Origin: Holothuria scabra
Taxonomy: Eukaryota; Echinodermata; Holothuroidea; Aspidochirotida; Holothuriidae
Length of the DNA: 64,000 bases
Assembly (NCBI GenBank): GCA_037179385.1
Contig: CM074185.1
Span: forward strand, 8,737,371 to 8,801,370
Reading direction: 5' to 3'
A program made the translations under genes and the position numbers. Each line of letters begins with the position of its first letter. The first letter of the stretch is position 1. Of this stretch, positions 23,601-35,600 are shown in pieces. The notes beneath the pieces were generated by a model. The model ran no database searches. It was not told the DNA's origin and saw only the letters and a program-made list of their open reading frames with translations.

Positions 23601-26600
23601 AGCGTTGAAGAGACAAGAACGTGTTCTGTCCATTCCTATTAACTAAACTTTGCAGGCTCTATTCCAGAAGTCGTTCATTGTTGTCAGTTGCACGTTTCAA
23701 TTTCAAGCGACCTAACTTGTTCTGTCACATAAAACTGGGTTGTGTGTCTGGTTTCAACTAGTTGCAAAGCATTCCACACTTTGCAGCACGTCGGGGCTTT
23801 AAATATGTGTTTGAATATGATCCTTCCTTGGCAAACATTTCTAGACTCTATATGCCCATTTCAGCAAGGGAATTAATTAATGTAAGTAAATATGTTCACA
23901 AATGACCTTTGCCCCTTAATCTCTTTGACCCTGTGCTTTTATACTTCACATGGTAACTACCATAATCCACTACTGCACCAAAAAAAAATACATTATTCAA
24001 CTGTATTCCCTTTGCATTATCCTGAAAAGGTTTTACTAATTGGTATAATTATACATACTGGTTTAATTCAGGCCTTGGGGAGTTGTTGTTTACATACTAA
24101 GGAGACCAAAGTGCAGGGCTCAAAATTAGGTTAAAAAATCATTCCTCTTAAGCACAACTGGTTTTTCTCAAAATTTATTTTAAAGTTTTATTTTAAATTT
24201 GGTTGTCCCTCCAAATGTAAGGTTGTCACACCATAAAGTAATATTAGCCTAACTGTGAGAATACAGTCCTTTCACAGTCCAGTGATAACTGTCATATGGA
24301 ATAGTCATAAGACGACTTGCATAAATGTGCAATTTATGAGAAAAATGCTGAGCAAATTTTACTTTCAAGTCAGTTAGATGAGGTTTTATGGCTCAGTTTT
24401 TTACCAATTTTACTGGCAAGCAATTAATTTTAACATGAAGTAGGCTAACATGAAGGGTATAGACAGCTACAATCCCATTGACAATAAAGACATAAAAGAG
24501 GTTGTCCCAGGCATAAATGGTTAAATATGAATTACAACTTCACATCAGGTTGCAACCAACTCAACAATTAAGACCTTGGCTTGCTTTCAGATGGGGGAAA
24601 CCATAGGTTTGATGAAAAAATTTCCTTAATCCAGAAAGGGACCAAGCATATTTCCTAGTTAAAACTTCATCATTTCAAATGCCAGAGCCTCCATCCACTC
24701 AGCACTGGTTAGTTAGTAATAGTAAGATAGAGTTTTATGGCCAAGTTTCTAACCAATTGGTTTAAATCAACCTGGCCACAGACTCCTTTCCAGTTATAGC
24801 AGCACTAGTAAATGCCATTCAATATACCACAATCATCACAAGTCTGAGGATTGTCAATGAGTGTGTCTGCATTGATTCCAGCTTTACATAAAGGTGTATA
24901 CAGTTTCAGTATGTTGTTCCCAACTTCTTTTGGGGTCAATTATTACCCCCCCCCCCACTCTCCCTCCCTAGCCTTTACAAAAAAAAGGAACCATACTACA
25001 GAAGGTTTATGTGATTTCTGTGAAGAAAGGGTTAGAATTCCCACTAAAGGATGAGCCATTGAGCCACAATTGGAAAAAAGGCTGTAGCCAGCTCGACTTG
25101 AACCATTAGGTTGGAAACTGGGCCCTAAAACTCCATCTAACTAACCAACCCACTAAAGGATGAGCATATTTCCTATTGTGAAATATTTGTCAGTGATTAA
25201 TCATACCTTCCCTGGCATTGAAAATCCGTGTGGTGCCTAACCCAACTTCTTCATGCTTATGGGATGGCAGAATGATGGCAAACAATGCGGCCATGGCAAC
25301 CACCTTGATAGGTTGGATGACAGTGACACTCTGGAAAAGAGAGATAAACATCGCCACCAACCAATCTAAAGATTGCTGCTTGCCGTAACGAAGACCATAG
25401 AGGATGATGAAGAAGGAACACGTCAGGCAGGTCAAAAATACAAGGCACCAAGAAATGTAGATAAACCACCAGGGAAGACATCCACGAAACTGTTTGAAGG
25501 AAAAGAAAATTTGATTTTAGCGAGATGCATTTTAAGAAAACAACCATGACAATTATTTTTTAGAAATTGGAAAAATATTTACAGGATATGTTTTCTTTAT
25601 CAAAGACACAATTAGTCTAAAACAACTTGCAAGCAAGGTATCAAGGTGTACACTTGATACAAATGTATGAATGCATGGTACTAGCACAGGACAAGAATCA
25701 TTATATACTTTGCACTTAAAGAAACGAAAATTCCTTAAAAGGGCAAATGCAGTCACCCCAATTTGAACAAGGAAAGTAGTCTATACTAGTTTGTGAATGG
25801 CTCTTGACAATCATGTGACAATGTGTTTTTCACTGAATTGTAAAATATAAAAGCAGTAATATCTTGGTTAACCTTGAATGTTGAATTTTTACAAGTTAAA
25901 ATATCCCGAAAGCTTCTTGGAAGAAAAATGGCAAAATTTAATAGTTGTTTCAAAATAATTTGGGGAAACTGCTCTTGACCTTCGATTTTGACTCCTGGCA
26001 GGGTCAAACTGAAGACTTAAAAAAATGAAACCTACTGCCATTGTGCTCTGTGCTCAGCATAAGCAATGGAGTAGGGAAAAGAAGCCAATAAGAAACAACT
26101 GAACAGGGGCCATATTGCCATTCTGACTTTAACCAATTGGTTAGAAACTGTGCAGTAAAATCTTACCTTACTACCTTGAATTTAGTTAGATGGGAGTTTT
26201 ATGGTCCAGTTTCCAACCTATTGGTTCAAGTCAAGCCGGCCACATCCTTTTTTCCAGTTGTGATTCTGGCTTATGATGAACACCAAGCACAATGGCAGTA
26301 GGTTCGGTGTTTCCCTGCCAGGACTTGAACTCCCAACCTCATGACTGCAAGTTTGATGCCCTAACCACTTGACCAGTCGGTCTTTACAAACTTGAAGGAT
26401 TATCCTTTTGTGACATGAATTCTTCCCAATAAAGGTACTGTCCAGTTTCTAATCGGTAGTTGTTTGCTCAAATTAAACTTAGAAACTTTTCAAGTTTCTC
26501 CCAGAATTCCTGCACTGAACTGCTAGCAAGCCAAAACTTGACATAAATGAGCCATATGCTAAATCCTAGCTCACAGTTAAATTGCCACTAACCTCAACAT

Positions 26601-29600
26601 ATTTGTCTTTGGTCAAACGTTCATCCATATGCTCTTCTGGTCCCATATCTTCCTGCTTCCACCCATGAAGCATAAGGACCCGGTCCAGCTTCTTTCCAGC
26701 AAGACCTTTCTCTCTCAATTCTGACCGTGGCAACTCTGGTGTGGTCTCCAGTTCCTCTCGTATTTCATTCAGCTTTAAACTGAGATAATCTTTGTGAGAG
26801 AGGTAGTATGGTGCCCCCTCATGTATCTCATCAGTATCTTTGAGTTGGTTTGAGGAGACCAATTGAGCTGATGAATCATCTGAATCAGATACAGTATTCA
26901 ATGCCTTCTTCTCAACTGCCTCATCTTTTACAACAGTACTATCTAATTTTTTCCTTAAAATTTGCTGGTATTGTTCCATGCCATTCCATACTTCATTTTT
27001 AGCCTCCCTTGTTTTACATTCCATCTTCTCCGAACTATCTTTACCTTTCTCATCATACACCGACCTTTTGAGTTCTCCCTTTCTAATGTCCATTTTCCCA
27101 TCTCTCAGCTTTGGCATCAAGCTTTCCTTGGAATTATCGTTTCCTTCAAAATTGTCTCTGTCCAGTCCAATATCATCACGTTCATCTTGAAAAAGTACAC
27201 CTTTGGAATCTAAACACTCCCAACGATTTAAGAATGATGCTGTCTCAGAATTATCATCTTTAGAAGTCTTACAGTTAGTATTTCTTGAAGTATCCTTCTG
27301 ATTTGACTCAGATTGTTCATTTCCTAAGAGGGGTGTGGTAGAATCAAATGACCTAGATGAAACATGAGACGGGCCACCGTCATCTGATAAACCTACTGCT
27401 GATGAGGGCACTTGATCGGACGGACTGGAAGAGCTAATGCTCTCTGACAAAAACAATTTACAACTTTGGTAAAGGGAGGAAAGATTTGAGTAAGCAGACT
27501 GAAGAGTAATCTGGCTTAAGGACGAGAATGTAAATTCAGATGACTGAAAGGACTTTGGTCTAGAGGATGGTTTGGCACGGGCATTCCTAAACAACTCTAC
27601 AATTGCATAATTGATGGGAACTGTTATGATACTACTCTCGATGCCGATCACCACACTACTCCAAGAGAGACTCAGAGAACCAAACGAAATATTGCTTTCA
27701 TCTGTGGCATACTTTTCAGGAACACCGTAGAAAATAATGTTTGCAAGCATCGCTGACAGGACAATGCAAAGACAACAGGCAGCTCTCTGCAGGCGAGTAA
27801 AAGTGCTATGCGGGGATCGTAAGACGACAGATACCCAAAGGTGTTCGTTCTTGATATCACGTTGCATCTTGGATAGAAACAGGTGATGGAACTGGGTAAG
27901 ATCTTCCGGTGTAGCAACAGGAAAAGTCTTGTCAATTGAACATTCACGCATGCTGATTGACAGCCAGGACTGGCAGAGAAAGTACCACCAACGATTGCTC
28001 TGTAGGTCATGTACAATAATACGGCTGATGTACCTTGGTTGCAAAAAAAAAAAATGCCAACTTGTAACAAGAGAAACAAGAGCCCAATGGGCACTGTGGT
28101 TCCTTGCTAGAGATTATGAGAACTGTACAGCCAGTCTGTGAAATAGAGCTAAGCAAAAGTTCATACTCAATGTTTGTAACATCTTCACAAGGGGTATTTA
28201 GTACTAATTTTACATGAAATCAAAGATTAAATTTCTGTGGCCTTACTGACATTCAACTTTTGTAATGCTTGGTGATCCTTCAAAAACACTACCTCATTTC
28301 CATATGTATTTATGCTTGTAATCAAATTTGATATTATCACCAATAAATGATACACAATGTGGTCAGAGAATGAAAAACACCCCTTGTACAGTATTTCTCT
28401 CACAAGTTACTTTTACCTGCTCTGAAATAAAACTTGCTGTTACTTTAAAACAATCTACCACTTGTCCTGTTTGCTACCTCTACACAGAAAACAGGGTTTA
28501 TTCAGCAGTCAAGCAGAAAGCAAGTGATTAATGAAGTGTGATAATAGAATGAGGATAAGGTTACCCCACAGAGCACAGCAGTATTAAAGAGACATATTGC
28601 AGAATCCATTGCATTGCTTCCACTGGCAGAGAGACCAGTTTAATGCAGAGTGACCTGTGCTCAGTGAAATCGACAGATTTCAGTTATTGCCCTCTTCAAA
28701 CTTTGAATGATCCAAAATATGTGTACAACATGAAGGAATCATTACTGAATAAACAAAAAGGACAAATTTCTAAGGTGTTTGAGTGCGTAAGCATGCAAAA
28801 CCAGGTGAGATAAAAAAAATCTATTGAAACTATCTAGCTTACAAGATTTCCTAAATAACATTTCCAGCAGTTGACCTCCAGTGACCTTGATGACCTTTGA
28901 CCTTAACCAAACACACATTGATTTGAAATCTGTCCTTTCTACCTTAAAATACTGTGTTAAAACGTTTTTCAGTGTTTGACCCCTGGTGACCTCAGATGAC
29001 CCTTTGACCTTCACCAAACATAACAGATTTCCTTCTTACACCATAACACATCCACGCACCAAGTATGACATCTATCCAAGTTTCCTAACTAGAAATATCC
29101 TGTTGAGAAGGTTTTTAGTTTTTGACCTCTGGTGACCCCAATTGACCTTTGACCTCCACCAAAAATGATAGGGCACACCTTCTCCCTATGACGAATCTAT
29201 GTACCGAATCCAAGTTCCATCCAACCTTCCCTTGTTGAGTTAGAGCGTACTGAAGCAAGTGTCACACACACACACACACACACATACACATACACACACG
29301 CCAACCTGACTACATAGGTTCGCTTGCTACCGCAAGGAACCAAAAATAAGAACTTGAAAGGCTTGCATAGCTTCCAACCAGACACAATTTATACACTCAG
29401 TTGAATCTTTCCATAATTAAAGACAGACACGTATCAGCCAAAATTACATTTTGTTCAAGAAGGGAGCAAATTCCTTAAAGGCATATTCTGGTAGCTTTTC
29501 ACTAGCATCTTGTAAGAATGACAAAAATATTTCAATGTCATCACACCCTGTTGCATTACCCTTTTCCAAGCTCATGATACCTCACTTTAAAGATTGGTTA

Positions 29601-32600
29601 TTTTTGTGAAAAAATCCCTTCACCTTTCAACAAAGCAACATCAACAGTATATTTAATGTGGGCACATTGCCTCAGAATCCTTTTATGTTTCTTTCTGATT
29701 GGATGTTCTTATTGCCCTGACTGTCCTTGAAATTTGATGCTGTTGGAAATTTTGACGAGCTTTTCCTGTATATCTGGCATCACCCTACACCTTATGTATG
29801 GTATAACAAGTGATGTTGCGTATCAATATTTCTTGAAGCAGCATCAAAATTACAAATATATTGAATATAATATAAAATAATGGTGTCATGTTAATATCAC
29901 AAATTTCCATAATGCACTACACTTCAAGAAAAAATTGTATTACTTTGAAAATTAATATCCTCTGAAAACTACATGCTATTGATGTGAAGTTTTCACTTCC
30001 TGAGAGAGAACATTTTTCTGCATATTTTGAAGCCAATGGATTTTGTCTCCAATAAACCCCTTTAATTGGCACTGATCTTTGACTGATATTAAATTCAAAT
30101 GATGCAGAGTAGCTTATTTTAAACACCATGCACTGGGTGTGCTCTGATTACAAATTAGTGCCTTGTATGCACTAGAACATGTTCTCAACAAATAAGCTGG
30201 GTTTGTGTCTACACAAGGTGTTTTATACAGCTGTGGGAGGTCCCAGAAGTAAATAAAATAAATTGGGAGAATTAAACTTGTCTGAAGTGACAAGATTTGG
30301 CCTTTACCATGACTGGACCACTTTTATTGAAAAACTCGATTACTACTTGAAATCCCTCCAACATTTTAAAACATGCTATTTTATATTCTCTCTAATAAAG
30401 TTAGTTTTTCAAAATCTTTGCTCACAAAATAAACATGAATTCAAATCATTACTAAACCTTTTGGTCAATAATTATCATGCTTATTTTTGCTTTTTCTCAA
30501 TTTCAATGCAATTTCATATTTTTGTTTTGTAAAGATGAAGCTATAGTTACCATTCTGGGTGAGAGCCTTGGTTATCATGCCAGAGTCTAAGTGCAGACAA
30601 TTCACCGAGGCTATCATATGTGGTGATCATGAAAGAATCAAGAGAACCTCTCTGAAGAACTTGTCGGTGGGGGGCTACCAGGACATGAGGGTCACTTGAG
30701 CCATGATTCCCATAAAGTGTGAGGGTGACGGTAGCCGAGGTACCAGATCCACGCCGCATGCCGGTGATGACAGTGATATGATACTCATAGTGTGCCTCAG
30801 TATCATTATCAGCTAAGTAGATCACCTCCAACTGGAAAGGAAAAAATAAGAAAACACTCTCCTCCTTACATTAACTTTATATGAAATAGCCCTTACTTAA
30901 ATTACCAACCACTTAACTGTTCAAAACCTGGTGGGGGAGGATGGGGGGAGAGGGGGGTTGAGTAACTGTGACTTTAGTGGAAAATCAATCTCCTATGGTT
31001 TGAAACCTCCCCCATGCCAATCAGGTTTTATTTACTGGATATCTGTTTTTTTTTTTTTTCTTAGCTTAAACAATCTTAAATGATGGATGGGCTGTAAACT
31101 GTAGTTGCCAATATGCATTAAAGACCAGACTTTGCACCCAGAGATCAGGTTTTAGACAAGTTTTAGTGATAGGCTATTTAACTAAAAGCTATTTTATGTT
31201 ATGGTTCATGTTAAATTATTTGAAAACTGTACTTAAACATGAAAAAAGGGAAACTAAATTTTTGTCTGAGACATTGATTTCTTCTGACAAGTTATTACCC
31301 TGGTAGCACTTAATTTTGAATTGCATGGAAGTCTACACGTGAATTATGGTTTCAAAAGTATGGGAATTTAATGGAAGACCTCCACAAGTCCCTTTAAATC
31401 GGTAGATAGAGAAAATAGGTGTGGGTGGGGGTACTGCCAAATGACAAAGCATATTGTTGGAATAATTGATCCCATTTTACAAACAATACTTAAGCAACAA
31501 GTTACCAATTTGTATTCTGTTAGTTTTTAGTATCCTGGCCAGTAACAATTTTATGCATAATTTGGAATATGTCCAACAATGGCCACAAATTTTTGTGAAC
31601 AAAGTTGAGTCAAAATGGTGATCAGTGGCAAAGCTTGTAATTTTGGTCAGAAAGGTTGAGAATGGCCTGCAGGGCCTTTTAAAAGCGGGCTGTTTCAAAC
31701 CTAAAAAGGGCATGGCAGACATTTTTGGTCTGTCAGGCGGAACTTCCCCCCTCCCCCCTTCTCCCAATCATACAAGGTTGGCTTCTTAAGTTTGTAATCC
31801 TTTGAAAAAGGTAGCTCTCATGGGAAGCAGAACTTCTTCTTCAGTAGTATTCATTTAGTTTTGCCCCTTGGCTCTTCACCAGAGAATCGGGAGGACATCC
31901 CACGACTTAAAGGGTACATTCAGATGCTCTAATCACTCTTTTAAAAGTTAAAACAACAAGGATCACCAAGTCCTTTTTCTGTCAAAGCCCCTTAAAAGAC
32001 CCTCACATTTACAGAGATATAAGTGAAGTAGAGACACATTTCCAGGCTTTCAAGCAGACCCAGACAAAAAAGTAGGATAAAAGAAGGACCAGTATTTTGC
32101 AAAAAATAGGAGCAAAGTAGGAGTTAGGAAATAATAAATAGGATAAAAGTGCAAGTTTTCAGGAGTACTTTTTAGTCTATGATCATTGCTTTTCCATAAA
32201 ACACATGAACCAAAATTCGAAACAATCAAATACATATATTTTTAAGTACTACGTAGAACACAGACAGTATCCAACATGCAGGTGAAAACCTTACCAAAAT
32301 TCAATCTTTTTATGCACAATCACAGTTTGGCTAACTAGCATGTTCATTAATTGAGTGAATTTAATGGAATACAATATCAACCAGAAAGCCAAAAGGCTTA
32401 GTGATTCCTTGCCATCAAATACCTTACCTGCTTTCAAATTGACAGTGCTTGATAGATTTTTCTTTATATTTTCGGCACAGAATTTTCGCAATTTTACCCC
32501 TGGTGACCTCAAATGACCTTTGACCTCTACCAAAAACAATAGGCTTCTTTCTCTCAACATGACAAATCTATATACCAAATATGAAAAGTATCTGTTACTC

Positions 32601-35600
32601 TTATCTGGAGATATTGTGTTTACAAGCCATTTTCGAAGTTTTGGCAATTTTACCGCTGGTGACCTCAAATGACCTTTGACCTCTACCAAAAGCAATAGGC
32701 TTCTTTCTCTCAACATGAAAAATCTATACACCAAGTATGAAAATTGTCGGGCAATCCTATCTGAAGATATCATGTTTACAAGCCATTTTCGGTGTTTTCA
32801 CATTTTTACCGCTGATGACCTCAAATGACTGTTGACCTCAGCCAAAAACAATAAACTTCTTCCTCTCAACATGACAAACCTATATACCAAGCATGAGAAG
32901 TGTCCATCACTCCTATCTGAAGAAATCATGTTTAAAAGCCATTTTCGGGATTTTCCCAATTTTACTGCTGGTGACCTTAAATGAACTTTGAATTCTACCA
33001 AAAGCAATAGGCTTCTTTCTCTCGACATGACAAATCTATATACCAAATATGAAGAGTATCCTTTTTGAAGATATCCTGTTTACAAGCCATTTTCAGTGTT
33101 TTCGCAATTTTACCGCTGGTGACCTCAAATGACCTTTGACCTCCACCACAAACAATAGGGTTCTTCTTCTCAACATGACAAATCTATATACCAAGTATGA
33201 AAAGTGTCGGTCACTCCTATCTGAAGATATCGTGTTTACAAGCTATTTTTGAAATTGTCGCAATTTTACCGCTGGTGACCTCAAATGACCTTTGACCTCT
33301 ACCAAAAACAATAGGGTTCTTCCTCTCAACATGATAAATCTGTATACCAAATATGAAAAGTGTCGGACATTCCTTGTGTTTACAAGCAAGTGTCACAAAC
33401 ACACACACACATACACACACACGCACACACACCTACACACACACACACATACATACCCACACACACACACGACATCACCATCGCATAGATTCCTTGCCTG
33501 CCTACGGCAAGGAATCAAAAAGCATTTTGTGGTGTACACTTACTTTCCCCAAAAATGAAATGACAAAATAAATGTGATGGCCTCCTCCATTCCTTACAAC
33601 CATTCAATTCACCCACCTTATTTATCAAGGCAGCTTTAAAACAAGAATTAACACTGCTGCCAGAGTAATACTCAAAATCTACTTTTACAGAGGTTTCAAA
33701 GTATTCTTTTAAAGTATTGAACCTGTGGCAAAATTTTAAAATGGCAATCAAAATATTTCACAGTTTGTTTTGATAGATGTCAGATTTAAATAATGTATGC
33801 ACCTAAGTTAGAATCTGCATGCAGTATTTTACAACAGGACCAGAAATATTTATTTTGTCCAATTACATCATCTTAAATGTTCTACTTTAAATAGAAAAGT
33901 ATACTACTTGTAAGTAATTATGTAAACAACAGTTTAACATTTTTACCACTGAATCAAACAATTAAAGAAAACTGCCTTGAATAGTACAAATAATCAATGC
34001 CACCCAATGCTTAAATGGGTATCTTTAGGTGACATCTTTTACAATTTTGTCAACCACATTTGCAGGGCTTCCTGGAACCAACTGAAGGCTGGATATCAGT
34101 CACCTTCAACTTCTGCAAATATTCCCAAACATATGACGCAAGGACACTGGTGAACCCCCACAAAATCCAAAAACAATAGGAAAATTTTCCATATAAGCCA
34201 AACATACAAAATCAATCAAGTTCAAGGCAATAAGAACCATATGATATAACGACAGTCAATTCACAAGACCTTGAATTTTTGCCTGATTTTGCATAATGAA
34301 ATTGATGTCCAATATGCATATTTCAAGAACATTTTACTTTTAATTTGGTTTGTTTATGCAGGTCATGAATTGCTTCAAGACAAAAAGGAGTATGATGGCA
34401 GAGGATTCTGGGAGTTAAAATTTTTATCTGAAAGAGATAATTACTTTAGAATTTGCATATAAAACAATCTGTTCCCTCAGTCGATCATCATCATCACTGG
34501 GAATCACATTATCTCTGCATTTCACTTATAGGTCATGCTATTCAAAACAACAGATGGGTTGGCATTGAAATGTGAGCAAAACTGTTTAGAAATCTCACAG
34601 TACACCCCCATCAACAAATACTGGTACAGTATTGTACATGACATTTTTGGTAGTGACTGGCCTTTGGGAACAATTAGAGATGAAAGAGAGTATCACAGAA
34701 ATTTCGGGGTTTGTTCCACAAAAAAGTAGAAGAAATTTGGAAAAAAGTAGGAGAAAGTAGGATTTTAAACAAAAAAGTAGGAGGAGGGTAAAAAAGTAGG
34801 ACCGCTACAAAGCCTGCATTTCCTAAAGCTTTGCTATCCAGTACTGCCAGTCTAGCAATCGGTCTCAGGGTGGGGGTTGGGGGGGGATCTCTTCACAAAG
34901 AAGGCCTTAGTGCAAAATGATGCAATCTTTTTCTGTTTTTTTTTTTTTTGTCAAGTATGTTCATACAGTTAAAACTACATTTCAAAGATTCCCAAAAGCC
35001 CTAAACACTCTTCTTATCCTTGGCCATGTTGACAGCAAAACTTTTCTCCCAGTAATATAAATTTCCTAAGAATTTTGCCCAGGACAACTTCCTGAAATCA
35101 GGAAATTTCATAAACTCTCATGTCTAAGCAGAAAGTTTGTACACTCAAAAATTGTTTTTTTTTTACCTCTTTCTCCTCCTGTCTGTCTCTCCTCCTGGCC
35201 CATATGCCGCTCAAGCAAAACAACAAGATGACGGTTGCCACGGTAACAGCAGTGACAGGGTTTTCAAAGATTTCAGTGAACAGGCCTATGTCTTCCTTGA
35301 AACTGATGGCATTGGGGAGCGGGATGTAACAACCAGCAAAAGTAGAAAGATGATGACATATGCAATGAATCTGTTGAAGATTAGTTACTGGTCCAACCTA
35401 AGAAAGACCAAAATTAAAAATAGGAGAAAATTACAATAACTTCATTATTTTAGGAATAAAAACTTGCCTTCAGCTTAATTCATCAAGTTATACTGATGTC
35501 AAGGAAAACTTCTCCAACAGATGACTATTTTGAGGACCAATTGAAACTGCAAATAAAGCGTGCGCTGCATTTCATGATTTGTGGAAATCTTCCCAAAATG

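Larger units (their letters stand above)
30832..35166 (-). other. Intron between TM1 and PLAT exons
   Basis: This intron of about 4.3 kb in the polycystin-like gene holds the largest Pearl-like element (32480-33516). It also contains G-rich tracts near 30930 and 34870 and T-tracts near 31050 and 34940. The open frames on it (for example 32291-32773) are readings of the tandem repeat, not genes. Confidence 0.6.

Noticed and set aside
26962..27213. Plus-strand open frames of 70-83 codons inside the polycystin-like loop exon
   Set aside because: They are antisense readings of a well-supported coding exon.
32291..33046. Minus-strand open frames with repeated MISSDR / YLVYRFVMLRERSLL segments
   Set aside because: The peptide repeats mirror the ~155-bp DNA tandem repeat and stop at unit changes. 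No gene is expected.
33292..33571. Open frames with His-Thr repeats on the plus strand
   Set aside because: They are translations of the (CA)n microsatellite inside the Pearl-like element and have no start context or domain.
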